Source: Microbacterium sp. SLBN-146
GTDB taxonomy: Bacteria > Actinomycetota > Actinomycetes > Actinomycetales > Microbacteriaceae
Assembly (NCBI RefSeq): GCF_006715145.1
Contig: NZ_VFMR01000001.1
Coordinates: 2,232,001 to 2,296,000, forward strand
Length of the DNA: 64,000 nucleotides
Direction: 5' to 3'
How positions within the stretch are numbered: position 1 is the stretch's first letter; each line of letters opens with the position of its first letter. The translations under genes and the position numbers were made by a program. Shown piece after piece: positions 24,409 to 32,268 of this stretch. The notes under the pieces are model-generated. The model worked only from the letters and a program-made list of their open reading frames with translations, did not search any database and had not been told where the DNA came from.

Positions 24409-24540
24409 GTCGATCTCCTCTGCGGCCGCCGCACGCGCGCGTCGGACAGACGGACACTACGCCTGTTCGGGGATCGGGCGGAAGGATGGTGTCGGGAGCC
24501 CGAGCGGACTATAAGCACCCTCCCGTGAGTTAATCGGTGG

Positions 24541-24942
24541 GTGGAACCGTGGGAGCTGCGCGAGTGGTACGTCGAATTTCTCGACGCGTGCAATCGACAC
24601 GACCTCGATGCGATCCGAGCCTTCCTCGATCCGGATGTGCGCCGCGCGCATCTGCCGCGTGGCGCGGATGCCTGGATCGACGACCTCGCCGACCTCTTCG
24701 CGGCATTTCCCGATTGGCGGTGGCGCCGTATCCAGCTCGTCGTGGAGGACGATCGTGTCGCCGCGCACGCCCGGGGGAGTGGTGCCCAGTCGGGCGCTTA
24801 TCGCGGCATCCCACCGACACGGCGTCACGTGAACGTCGCGGAATTCGCGATGTATCGCATCGTGGAGGGGCGGATCGTCGAGGTGTCGGGATCCGATCCG
24901 AGCTTCGAGGTGCGGGCGCAGCTCGGGACCACACTCGGCTAG
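24541..24942 (+). CDS. SnoaL-like / NTF2-fold protein
   Basis: 133 residues from GTG 24541. The pattern matches the SnoaL-like ester cyclase family: LREWYVEFLDACNRHDLDAI near the N-terminus, the central FAAFPDWRWRRIQLVVEDD and GAYRGIPPTRRHVNVAEFAM. The family binds small hydrophobic molecules and includes polyketide cyclases and isomerases, but most single-gene members have unknown roles. It is divergent from the AI-2E gene. Confidence 0.72.
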   Translation: MEPWELREWYVEFLDACNRHDLDAIRAFLDPDVRRAHLPRGADAWIDDLADLFAAFPDWRWRRIQLVVEDDRVAAHARGSGAQSGAYRGIPPTRRHVNVAEFAMYRIVEGRIVEVSGSDPSFEVRAQLGTTLG

Positions 24943-25007
24943 CGCAGACCCCTCGCTGTCGCACTCGTGCTGGGCTAGGCTCCCCCCAACCGCAACGGAG
25001 GCACAGC

Positions 25008-25184
25008 ATGGGACTCAGGCGCTTCATGACACGCATCCGGCACGCTGTGTTCGGACGTCCGCTCACGCACGACGAAGCGAAGGCCCGCACTGAGGCCGAG
25101 ATCGCGAGGGCACGCGCGACCGGCGGGGCTGCGAACGACTCGCGCGCTCGATCCGTGCAGGGGCAGACGTTCGGCGGCCTCTGA
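25008..25184 (+). CDS. small basic hypothetical protein
   Basis: 58 residues from ATG 25008, eight bases after ACGGAGG. The start MGLRRFMTRIRHAVFGRPLT is basic and amphipathic, and the rest (HDEAKARTEAEIARARATGG) is a charged helix. There is no membrane segment. The good ribosome site and coding-like third positions support it. I do not recognise a family. Confidence 0.5.
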   Translation: MGLRRFMTRIRHAVFGRPLTHDEAKARTEAEIARARATGGAANDSRARSVQGQTFGGL

Positions 25185-25259
25185 CGGGACCAACGGCCCC
25201 CTCGCGGCTGCTCTGGCGCGTGACGATGATCGTGCACGCATCCGAGCGAAAGGAATGCC

Positions 25260-25748
25260 GTGAACGACACGCAGAACTCCCGCCCCATCGTCGTCGGAGT
25301 CGACGGCTCGTCGTCGTCGATCGCCGCTCTCAAGAAGGCCGCTGAACTCGCGAACTCCACCGACGCCCCCATCGTCGCGGTGACGGCGTGGCAATTCCCG
25401 ATCACCTACGACGCGACTCTTCCGCCGAGCGTCTGGTCGCCCGAGAACGACGCGCACGAGACCCTCCGCACCGCCGTCGACATCGCGTTCGACGGAGCAC
25501 CGCCGGCCGGGCTGACCACGCGAGCCATCGCGGGGCCCGCCGCAGCCGTGCTGGTGAAGGCGAGCGAGGATGCCTCCATGCTCGTCGTCGGGAGCCGCGG
25601 ACGCGGCGGGTTCGTCGGACTGCTCCTCGGCTCCGTCAGCACCGCGTGCGCGCAGCACGCGCACTGCCCCGTCCTCATCATGCATCCCCCACGTCGTGAA
25701 GCGGATGCCGCGGACCGGCGCGACACGCAGAGTCACGCCACCGTGTGA
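25260..25748 (+). CDS. universal stress protein (UspA domain)
   Basis: 162 residues from GTG 25260, after GAAAGGAA. One Usp domain with the N-terminal VVGVDGSSSSIAALKKAAEL and the ATP-binding loop VVGSRGRGGFVGLLLGSVST (G-2x-G-9x-G-S). VAVTAWQFP is in the strand-2 position. ATP-binding Usp proteins take part in general stress and dormancy responses. Its last 16 bp overlap the convergent CBS-protein gene. Confidence 0.9.
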   Translation: MNDTQNSRPIVVGVDGSSSSIAALKKAAELANSTDAPIVAVTAWQFPITYDATLPPSVWSPENDAHETLRTAVDIAFDGAPPAGLTTRAIAGPAAAVLVKASEDASMLVVGSRGRGGFVGLLLGSVSTACAQHAHCPVLIMHPPRREADAADRRDTQSHATV

Positions 25749-27034
25749 CCGGCGCTCTCCGTCGAGCCGTCCGCGTGCGGCGTCACCCGCACACCCGCGA
25801 TGCGGCGGCGGTCGAGTGAGGCGACCTGGATCGTCGCGCCCGGGACGTCGATGATGTCACCGATGACGGCGAGGCGTCCGAGCTGCTCGGTGACGAAGCC
25901 CGCGATCGTGTCGGATGATCCGCGCGGCAGCGCGATCCCCGTCGCCTCCTCGAAGTCCTGCAGATTGAGTCGTCCGTCGACGATGCCACCCGTCGAGGTC
26001 GGATCCGTCGCCGTATCGTACTCGTCGAAGATCTCGCCGACGACTTCCTCCACGAGGTCCTCGAGTGTCACGATGCCGTCCGTCCCGCCATACTCGTCGA
26101 CGACGACGGCGATCTGGTGTCCGTCGGCCCGCATCCGCGTCAGCGTCGGCAGCACCCGCGCCGTCGACGGGAAATACGAGATGGGGCGGGACAGGCCCGC
26201 GAGCGGTTTCGTCCGGTCCTCGGCAGCGACCTCGAACACATCGCGAACGTGCACGAAGCCCGTGATGTCGTCGATGGACTTGTCTGCAACGGGATAGCGC
26301 GAGAACGGCAGTTCGCGCACCTGGACGAGCGCCTCGTCGATCGTGGCGGTCTCATCGAGAGCGATCACCTCGGGGCGGGGGCGCATGACCTCGCTGATCT
26401 GCCGGCCGCGCAGGGACAGGACGTCGTCGAGGATGCGGCGCTCGTCTTCGGGGAGGCCCTGGTGAGTCGCCACGATGTCGCGGATCTCCTCCTCCGTCAT
26501 CTCGTCGGCGGTCTTGTGCGGATCGCCGCCCAAGAGGCGGACGAGCGCGTTCGTCGAGATCGACAGGAGCCAGATGACGGGACGCATGATCGTCGCGAAC
26601 CCGTCGAGGACGGGCGCCACGGCATACGCGAACTGGGCGTTGCGCTGGATCGCGAGGCGCTTGGGCACGAGTTCGCCGAGCACGAGCGACAGGTACGCGA
26701 TCACGAGGGTGAGGATGAGCGTCGCGATCGTCATGGCGAGCGGATCCGACGCGCCCCACATGACGAACAGCGGGGCGACGGACGGCGCGATCGAGGTCGC
26801 TCCGTAGGCGGCCGAGGCGAATCCGGCGACAGTGACGCCGATCTGGACGGCCGAGAGGAACGTGTTCGGGTTGCGGGCGAGGCCCGCCACCTTCTCGCCG
26901 CGCTTGCCGCGCGCCGAGATCGCGTTGATCTGGCTCTCACGGAGCGTGACGAGGGCCATCTCCGTCGCGGCGAAGACGCCGCCGACGAGGACGAAGACGA
27001 AGACGAGGGCGATGTTGAGGAGCAGACCGTCCAT
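25733..27034 (-). CDS. hemolysin-like CNNM/CorC family protein (DUF21-CBS-CorC_HlyC)
   Basis: 433 residues from ATG 27034 (MDGLLLNIALVF). The DUF21 membrane region spans roughly residues 1-190, with GGVFAATEMALVTLRESQIN and LSLVLGELVPKRLAIQRN. Two CBS domains follow (RPRPEVIALDETATIDEAL, YFPSTARVLPTLTRM with VVDEYGGTDGIVTLEDLVEE), then a CorC_HlyC domain with GRLNLQDFEEATGIAL. Family members export Mg2+ or other divalent cations. It lies beside the TerC gene, another membrane metal-handling candidate. Confidence 0.9.
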   Translation of the reverse strand: MDGLLLNIALVFVFVLVGGVFAATEMALVTLRESQINAISARGKRGEKVAGLARNPNTFLSAVQIGVTVAGFASAAYGATSIAPSVAPLFVMWGASDPLAMTIATLILTLVIAYLSLVLGELVPKRLAIQRNAQFAYAVAPVLDGFATIMRPVIWLLSISTNALVRLLGGDPHKTADEMTEEEIRDIVATHQGLPEDERRILDDVLSLRGRQISEVMRPRPEVIALDETATIDEALVQVRELPFSRYPVADKSIDDITGFVHVRDVFEVAAEDRTKPLAGLSRPISYFPSTARVLPTLTRMRADGHQIAVVVDEYGGTDGIVTLEDLVEEVVGEIFDEYDTATDPTSTGGIVDGRLNLQDFEEATGIALPRGSSDTIAGFVTEQLGRLAVIGDIIDVPGATIQVASLDRRRIAGVRVTPHADGSTESAGHTVA

Positions 27035-27098
27035 CAGCGGGCCTGCACCTCGCACGTACTGTCGGGGTCGGCGGACGGTTCACAACCGTGCGCGGTCG

Positions 27099-28175
27099 TC
27101 ACGAGTGCTCCTTGGAGTCGGGGGTCGTCGGGGTGGCGTGGGTGGCGGGGGTTCCCTGGGCCGGCGCTGCTGCCTCGGTGTCGGGAGTGGCGTGCCCTGT
27201 GAGGGGGCGACTGCGGTCGCCGCGGGTCTTGATGAGGCTCGCGACGGTGGCGACCGCGATGGTCGCGGCGATGAACAGCAGCGAGAACCAGATGGGGATC
27301 TCCGGTGCCCAGAGCATGGGTTCACCGCCGTTGATGAACGGCAGCTCGTTGACGTGCATCGCGTGCAGCACGAGCTTCACGCCGATGAACGCGAGGATGA
27401 CGGCGAGACCCTGCGCGAGGTAGACGAGACGCTCGAGGAGTCCGCCGATGAGGAAGTAGAGCTGACGCAGACCCATCAACGCGAAAGCGTTGGCCGTGAA
27501 GACGATGTACGCCTCTTCCGTCAGACCGTAGATCGCGGGGATGGAGTCCAGGGCGAAGACGAGGTCGACGAACCCGATCGCGATGATCGTGAGGAACATC
27601 GGCGTCACCCAGCGGCGGCCGTTCTTGCGGACGGTGAGGCGGTCGCCGTGGTACTCGTCCGTGACGGGGAAGATGCGCCGGACGAACTTCATGAAGCGTC
27701 CGTTCGCGGGGTTGCTCTCGTGCGTTCCGCGCGCCTGCTGATACGCGAGCAGGAGCAGGAACGCGCCGAAGATGTAGAACACCCACGAGAAATTCTCGAT
27801 CAGCGCGGCACCGATGGCGATGAAGATCCCGCGGAGGATCAGGGCGATCACGATCCCGATCATCAGCACCTTCTGCTGGTAGATCTTGGGGACCGCGAAG
27901 CCCGTCATGATGATGAGGAAGACGAAGAGGTTGTCGATCGACAGTGCCTTCTCGGTGAGGTAGCCCGCGAAGTACTCGCCGCCGTACGTCCAGCCGGAGA
28001 CGACGCCGATCCCGACGCCGAACAGCAGCGCGAGGCCGATGTAGAAGGCCGACCACCGGGCGGATTCACCGATGGTGGGTTCGTGCGGCTTGCGCACATG
28101 CGCGTAGAACTCGTAGACGAAGAAGGCGATCGTCACGGCGATCGTGATGAGCCACACGAGGGGGGTGATGTTCAC
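27099..28175 (-). CDS. TerC family membrane protein (Alx/MeeF-like Mn2+ exporter)
   Basis: 358 residues from GTG 28175, seven bases after GGAG; the open frame upstream runs into the riboswitch and is rejected. Nine or so helices, with the TerC acidic motifs EKALSIDNLFVFLIIMTGF and FVDLVFALDSIPAIYG. The C-terminal 30 residues are Thr/Ala/Pro-rich (TPATHATPTTPDSKE). TerC proteins of this type export Mn2+, in several bacteria to load secreted enzymes. The yybP-ykoY riboswitch immediately upstream supports control by manganese. Confidence 0.9.
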   Translation of the reverse strand: MNITPLVWLITIAVTIAFFVYEFYAHVRKPHEPTIGESARWSAFYIGLALLFGVGIGVVSGWTYGGEYFAGYLTEKALSIDNLFVFLIIMTGFAVPKIYQQKVLMIGIVIALILRGIFIAIGAALIENFSWVFYIFGAFLLLLAYQQARGTHESNPANGRFMKFVRRIFPVTDEYHGDRLTVRKNGRRWVTPMFLTIIAIGFVDLVFALDSIPAIYGLTEEAYIVFTANAFALMGLRQLYFLIGGLLERLVYLAQGLAVILAFIGVKLVLHAMHVNELPFINGGEPMLWAPEIPIWFSLLFIAATIAVATVASLIKTRGDRSRPLTGHATPDTEAAAPAQGTPATHATPTTPDSKEHS

Positions 28176-28207
28176 AGGGGTCTCCAGAAATGGCGTGAGC
28201 GGATCAG

Positions 28208-28312
28208 CGCCAAGGTCTTCCCCATCTCTCTGACGAGAGACCGATGGCCCGGGATGCATCGCGCATCCGTATTGACGAGCCGACCGTGTCGGAGTACTCC
28301 CCTTGAGCTTGG
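28208..28312 (-). ncRNA. yybP-ykoY (Mn2+-sensing) riboswitch
   Basis: Read on the minus strand from about 28312 to 28208. The conserved loop CAAGGGGAGTACTCC is at 28294-28308, a middle arm carries CGTCAATACGG, and the second conserved loop ATGGGGAAGACC leads into CCTTG at 28211-28215, which pairs with the starting CAAGG to close P1. The GGGGAGTA and GGGGAAGACC loops and their spacing match the yybP-ykoY family. It ends about 33 bases before the TerC start codon, so manganese probably raises expression of that exporter. The identification is by eye. Confidence 0.82.
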
Positions 28313-28376
28313 AATCATATGCGGCGTGCCCCCTCGGCTTTCTGAGAGACCGCTGAGAGCGCAGGGCGCAGGCCGA

Positions 28377-28410
28377 CGGGCGGCCGCGATCCGAAGATCA
28401 CGACCGCCCG
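28377..28410 (-). terminator. hairpin after csbD-like gene
   Basis: Arms of 15 bp (28377-28391 and 28396-28410) with two mismatches, CGGGCGG pairing with CCGCCCG at the base and GATC closing the loop. It lies 10 bp past the stop of the CsbD-like gene on the minus strand and before the riboswitch. Confidence 0.5.
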
Positions 28411-28419
28411 CCGCGGTGT

Positions 28420-28599
28420 TCACTTGTCGCCGGTGAACGTGTCCTTGATGTTCTGCCCGGCCTTCTTGGCCGTCGCAGCGGCCTGGTCGGCCTTGCCCTC
28501 GGCGACGAGCTTGTCGTTGTCCGTGGCCTTGCCAGCAGCTTCCTTCGCCTTGCCGGCGAGGTCCTGTGCCGTGTTCTTGATGTCGTCGGAGAGTCCCAT
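28420..28599 (-). CDS. CsbD family stress protein
   Basis: 59 residues starting MGLSDDIKNTAQDLAGKAKE and ending IKDTFTGDK. The repeated helix pattern KAKEAAGKATDNDKLVAEGK is the CsbD signature; the usual length is 55-65. AAAGGAC precedes the ATG. CsbD proteins are abundant, mostly disordered general-stress proteins of unknown mechanism. It sits between the TerC riboswitch region and the Asp23 cluster and could belong to the same stress regulon. Confidence 0.88.
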   Translation of the reverse strand: MGLSDDIKNTAQDLAGKAKEAAGKATDNDKLVAEGKADQAAATAKKAGQNIKDTFTGDK

Positions 28600-28628
28600 T
28601 TCTCTGTCCTTTCGTTGTGTGAATGGGG

Positions 28629-29156
28629 TCAGTGGGTCGTCCGCGCGGGGGCGAACGACGTTCGGATGCCCGTCGTGATGTGCACGACGAGGGGAAGCGG
28701 GGTGCCGATGGCGGCGTCGAGCGTCTCGATGGCGGATGCCACGGACTGACGCACGGCGGCGAGGTCGGGGTGGCGGCGCGTCCGCACGGCGATGCGCACG
28801 AGGTCGGCTCCGCGGCGCCGGTACGAGCCGGCGTCGACGCTCAGGATGTCGGGGCTCGACGTCAGGGCGTCGGAGACGATCGACTCGACGACGCGCGTGT
28901 CGATCTGGAGGTGAGCGGTCTTCAGCGCGCTCGTCGTCCGTCCGCGCCCACGGCTCGCGATCCAGGCGATGGCGAACACGAGGAACAGTGCGCAGCCGCC
29001 CGCGAGGATCCACAGCACCATGGGGTCTGCCAGATCCGGACGCCACGGCGTGAGGTCTCGCACCGCCGGAACGGCGAGAACAGCGCCGCCCGCGAGGAGC
29101 CCGAGGCCGATGAGGACGAGGAACACGCGGTTGAGCGTGCGGGAACTGCGGGTCAT
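28629..29156 (-). CDS. AmaP-like alkaline shock response membrane anchor protein
   Basis: 175 residues from ATG 29156, overlapping the previous stop (ATGA). Two helices are present: RVFLVLIGLGLLAGGAVLAV and LWILAGGCALFLVFAIAWIA, separated by DLTPWRPDLADP. A C-terminal Asp23-like region follows, LQIDTRVVESIVSDALTSSP and ADLVRIAVRTRRHPDLAAV. In Gram-positives AmaP anchors Asp23/Gls24 proteins at the membrane. Last gene of a five-gene run transcribed leftwards. Confidence 0.75.
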   Translation of the reverse strand: MTRSSRTLNRVFLVLIGLGLLAGGAVLAVPAVRDLTPWRPDLADPMVLWILAGGCALFLVFAIAWIASRGRGRTTSALKTAHLQIDTRVVESIVSDALTSSPDILSVDAGSYRRRGADLVRIAVRTRRHPDLAAVRQSVASAIETLDAAIGTPLPLVVHITTGIRTSFAPARTTH

Positions 29157-29716
29157 GCGAGCACTCCCTCTCGATCGATCACGACGGACGTGCGGGGAGC
29201 GGGCGACGGCGACACGGCGGCGACGACACCGGCGGCCGCAGCGTTCGTCGCCTCCAGGTCGGGCCGGAAGCCGGTCGAGGGGCGCACGCGCGTGACGGCG
29301 CGGCGACGGCCGACGACCGTGCGCACCTGGTCGGTTCCGACTCCGGCTGCACGTGCCGTGGCGCGGCTGAGACCCGCGGCCAGCACGTCGTCGTCGATCA
29401 CCCACGTCGTCCGCTCATCCGTGATCTCACGGCGGCGCAGGCGCCCCGGTGTCACGGCGATCGCGAGGCAGGCGAGTCCGAGGAGCCCGACTGCACCGCC
29501 GGCTGCGACGGTGAGGTAGCCTCCGCCGGCCGCCAGCGCGACGAGATCGGCGGGCGAGAGCCAGAGCGGCGGCAGCCCGAGGGCGGCGAGCACCGACTCA
29601 GTGCCGACCCACGCCGCTGCGATGCCGGAGGCGCCGAGCGCGACGGATACCGCGACGCTCCTCGAGCGGTGGCGGAGGCGTCGGGACGCGGAGCGCAGTG
29701 CGCGTTGCCGGTTCAT
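29153..29716 (-). CDS. DUF6286-type membrane protein of the Asp23 cluster
   Basis: 187 residues. Two hydrophobic segments (VAVSVALGASGIAAAWVG and a longer one ending GGAVGLLGLACLAIAV) precede a C-terminal region (ERTTWVIDDDVLAAGLSRAT, VRTVVGRRRAVTRVRPS). The same arrangement occurs in other actinobacterial Asp23/Gls24 operons, where this gene is annotated DUF6286. It overlaps both neighbours by four bases. No catalytic motif. Confidence 0.7.
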   Translation of the reverse strand: MNRQRALRSASRRLRHRSRSVAVSVALGASGIAAAWVGTESVLAALGLPPLWLSPADLVALAAGGGYLTVAAGGAVGLLGLACLAIAVTPGRLRRREITDERTTWVIDDDVLAAGLSRATARAAGVGTDQVRTVVGRRRAVTRVRPSTGFRPDLEATNAAAAGVVAAVSPSPAPRTSVVIDREGVLA

Positions 29717-30033
29717 TGCACCCTCCCTGGGATGGTTGTGACATTCGTGATGCGGACGGAGACCTTCGAGATCTCCGCGCCGGTGATCCGTGCGCCGTCG
29801 TCGAGAAGGCTACGGCGGGTGGACTCGATGAGCGAGAGGAGCGGCGCCGTGCGCGGTCCCGTCACTGCGGGGGACGTGACGTCCGCCGCAATGCGGCCCG
29901 CGTCATCGGCGACTCGCACCTTCGCGGACTTCACCGGGACTCCGAGTTCATCGGCGGCGAGGGCCCGGAAGACACGCTCCTGAGCCCGCGCCGTGATGAC
30001 GACCCGGCCGGGGACCGGCGCCTCGGCACTCAT
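29713..30033 (-). CDS. Asp23/Gls24 family protein, short form
   Basis: 106 residues: GRVVITARAQERVFRALAAD, then VKSAKVRVADDAGRIAADVT and a C-terminal GAEISKVSVRITNVTTI. This matches the Asp23/Gls24 alternation of strand and amphipathic helix, but the family's VPGV segment is replaced. Overlaps of four bases on each side show tight operon packing. It is a second Asp23-like subunit next to the longer one at 30215. Confidence 0.72.
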   Translation of the reverse strand: MSAEAPVPGRVVITARAQERVFRALAADELGVPVKSAKVRVADDAGRIAADVTSPAVTGPRTAPLLSLIESTRRSLLDDGARITGAEISKVSVRITNVTTIPGRVQ

Positions 30034-30218
30034 GCCGCGCGCCGGCCCCGTGCCGCGTCGACGGCAGCTCGCACGTCGATGCGACCCGATGCGATCGCTC
30101 CGATACCGGCGCCGGCGGTCGCCAGCACGGCCACGAGGAGGAATCCCCAGAAGCCGAACGCGAGGGCGGCGAACGCCAGGGCGATGCCGGCTGCTGCGCC
30201 GAAGATCATGGCGTTCAC
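30030..30218 (-). CDS. small membrane protein of the Asp23 cluster (DUF2273-like)
   Basis: 62 residues with two close helices, NAMIFGAAAGIALAFAALAFG and FLLVAVLATAGAGIGAIASG, and a basic tail AVDAARGRRAA. The position between two Asp23/Gls24 genes and the glycine-zipper look match DUF2273-like small membrane partners. Overlaps four bases with both neighbours. Confidence 0.7.
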   Translation of the reverse strand: MNAMIFGAAAGIALAFAALAFGFWGFLLVAVLATAGAGIGAIASGRIDVRAAVDAARGRRAA

Positions 30219-30631
30219 AGGACTCGCGACTCCTCGGTCTCGTCGTCGTCGCCGGGCACGTAGACGTCCACGACGGTGACGTTGATCTCGGCGACCTTCA
30301 TGCCGATGAGCTCCGTGATCGCCTGGGCCACGGCGAGGCGAACCTCACCGGCGACGCGCTGCAGAGCCTCGGGGTACTCCACGACGATCGAGATGTCGGC
30401 GGCCACTTCGGTCTCGCCGACCTCGACGCGGACGCCCTGTGCGAGGTCCTTCGCGCCGACGGCTTCGCGGATGTTGCCGAGCATGCGCGCCGCGCCCGCT
30501 CCGAGCGCGTGGACGCCGGGCACCTCGCGAGCCGCCATGCCGGCGACCTTTGCGACGACCGAGTCCACGATGACGGTCTTTCCGACCGAGGTGTCGCTCG
30601 TGACGACGTTGGTGTTGGTGGGCTGTGCCAT
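30215..30631 (-). CDS. Asp23/Gls24 family envelope stress response protein
   Basis: 138 residues. The family core is clear: VIVDSVVAKVAGMAAREVPG then VHALG, VRVEVGETEVAADISIVVEY and VAQAITELIGMKVAEINVTV, ending VDVYVPGDDDE. The protein is cytoplasmic and in firmicutes and actinobacteria coats or attaches to the membrane through AmaP. GGAGAATG lies at the start. It heads the leftward operon and is divergent from the ECF sigma gene, 119 bp away. Confidence 0.9.
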   Translation of the reverse strand: MAQPTNTNVVTSDTSVGKTVIVDSVVAKVAGMAAREVPGVHALGAGAARMLGNIREAVGAKDLAQGVRVEVGETEVAADISIVVEYPEALQRVAGEVRLAVAQAITELIGMKVAEINVTVVDVYVPGDDDETEESRVL

Positions 30632-30750
30632 CTCATTCTCCTTCTGGTCTGGCAGCGTCTGTGGGCTGCCGTAGGGTGGTTCGACAAGTAGACGGACGCC
30701 GCAGGGAATTCGTCACGCGTTCTGGCTGGTAAAAGGCTGAGAGGTCGGCG

Positions 30751-31293
30751 ATGGGGCTGAGCGAGGCATCCGACGGGATCCTCGCGCAGCGTGCGGCCGA
30801 CGGGGATGCGACGGCGTTCGGCGTCCTGGTGCGGCGCCACGCCCCGTTCCTCATCGCGTTCGCGACGCGCCTCACGGGGTCTCGTGCCGATGCCGACGAT
30901 TGCGTTCAAGAGGCCCTCATCACGGCGTGGGATCGCCTGGACGATCTGTCCGACCCCGATAGCGTGCGGGCGTGGATGACGCGTATCGTGTCGCGAAAAG
31001 CCACCGATCGCCTCCGCGCGCGAAGGCCCGCGGTGGACATCGACGATCTCGAGCTCCCGTCGACATCGAGCGGTCCCGACGACGAAGCAGTGGTGTCGTC
31101 GCAGATGGAAGCGCTCAAGTCGGCGCTCGCCGAACTGACCGAGGAGCTTCGCACGGTGTGGCTGCTGAAAGAGGTCGGAGGCTACAGCTACGACGAGATC
31201 GCTGAGCAGGTCGGCGCGTCGTCGGCGACTGTCCGAGGACGACTTGCCCGAGCGCGTCACGCGCTCCTGGAGCGGATGAAGGAGTGGAGGTGA
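30751..31293 (+). CDS. ECF-type RNA polymerase sigma factor
   Basis: 180 residues. Sigma-70 region 2 is FGVLVRRHAPFLIAFATRLT with DADDCVQEALITAWDRLDDL; region 4 is LAELTEELRTVWLLKEVGGY followed by SYDEIAEQVGASSATVRGRL. Lengths and spacing fit ECF factors. The stop overlaps the start of the next gene (TGATG), so a regulatory partner is co-translated. It is divergent from the Asp23/Gls24 operon, which it probably transcribes. Confidence 0.9.
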   Translation: MGLSEASDGILAQRAADGDATAFGVLVRRHAPFLIAFATRLTGSRADADDCVQEALITAWDRLDDLSDPDSVRAWMTRIVSRKATDRLRARRPAVDIDDLELPSTSSGPDDEAVVSSQMEALKSALAELTEELRTVWLLKEVGGYSYDEIAEQVGASSATVRGRLARARHALLERMKEWR

Positions 31294-31874
31294 TGACGGT
31301 GGACGATGACGGCATCGGCGGTTCCGGCTATTCGATGGAGGATCTCTCGGACTACCTCGATCGAGGCCGGGAGCCGTTCGTCGAGGAGATCGAGACGAAC
31401 CCCGAGTGCCAGGCGGTCCTCTCTTCGCTCGAGCGGATGGGCCAGTTGTCGCGCGAGATGGTCGACGAGGAGTCGGAGTCGACGCTCGATGAGGGCTGGT
31501 TCGACGGGATCATGCGCGAGGTGGCACGCGAGGTGCGGGCGGGCCGCGACATCCCACTCGTGCAACTCGACGACCGCACGACGCTCGTCGTGACGGAAGG
31601 TGCTGTGCGCGGGATGCTCCGCGAGCTCGGCGACGCCCTTCCGGGCGTCATCGTGGAACGCACGCGCATTGCGGGAGACATCACGGAGCCCGGCGGTCGG
31701 GTGAACCTCGACGTCGCGATCAGCGTGGCGTTCGGGCGTCCCCTGCAGCAAGCGGCAGACGACGTGCGGCGGATCGCGACGGCGGCGCTGACGCGCCACA
31801 CCGCGCTCAGCGTCGACGAGGTGAATGTCACGGTCGATTCCATTCACGGTCATGACCCGAAGGGCGCACGGTGA
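31293..31874 (+). CDS. Asp23/Gls24-like protein with N-terminal regulatory region, partner of the ECF sigma
   Basis: 193 residues from ATG 31293, which overlaps the sigma stop. The N-terminal 65 residues (DLSDYLDRGREPFVEEIETN, then PECQAVLSSLERMGQLSREM) resemble the start of anti-sigma-like partners but contain only one Cys, so no zinc-binding HxxxCxxC is present. The C-terminal half is Asp23-like (PGVIVERTRIAGDITEPGGR, NLDVAISVAFGRPLQQAADD, ALSVDEVNVTVDSIHG). The order sigma then this protein suggests that it reports envelope state to the sigma factor. Inference from position only. Confidence 0.75.
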   Translation: MTVDDDGIGGSGYSMEDLSDYLDRGREPFVEEIETNPECQAVLSSLERMGQLSREMVDEESESTLDEGWFDGIMREVAREVRAGRDIPLVQLDDRTTLVVTEGAVRGMLRELGDALPGVIVERTRIAGDITEPGGRVNLDVAISVAFGRPLQQAADDVRRIATAALTRHTALSVDEVNVTVDSIHGHDPKGAR

Positions 31875-32203
31875 CGAACGACAAGCAAGAAGTCGCCCGC
31901 CGACTCGACACCGTCGTCGCCGAGACCGACGGTGTCGTCGAGCTGTATGCGGCCCGGCCGATGGTGGCGCACCTGCTGCGTCAGGCGCTGGATGCGAACG
32001 CTCCGCGCATCGCGGTCGACGGATTCGGCGACGCGGCATCGGTCGCCGTCAGCATCGGAGTGGTCGGTGAGGCGCCTGCGCTCGAGACGGCGCGCCGCGT
32101 CGCCGACGAAGTGAGGCGGGAACTGGGCGAACCTGACGTGAGGCTCACGGTGCGAGTGAGTCGTATCGTCGCGACGCGTCCGGATGAGGCCGAAGGAGCG
32201 TAG
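31871..32203 (+). CDS. small Asp23/Gls24-like protein
   Basis: 110 residues from GTG 31871, overlapping the preceding stop. The arrangement VAETDGVVELYAARPMVAHL, then IAVDGFGDAASVAVSIGVVG and VRLTVRVSRIVATRPDE, repeats the strand-helix-strand order of the Asp23 fold in shortened form. It ends the three-gene sigma operon. Confidence 0.65.
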   Translation: MTNDKQEVARRLDTVVAETDGVVELYAARPMVAHLLRQALDANAPRIAVDGFGDAASVAVSIGVVGEAPALETARRVADEVRRELGEPDVRLTVRVSRIVATRPDEAEGA

Positions 32204-32268
32204 CGCAGGTTCGCGACGGGCGGGAAGGGTGTCGCGGCGTTGGCCGACACCCGGCTAGCGTGACGTGC

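Noticed and set aside
24940..25007. terminator or small RNA between the SnoaL-like and small basic genes
   Set aside because: No stem longer than six pairs and no T-run; only the ribosome site of the next gene is evident.
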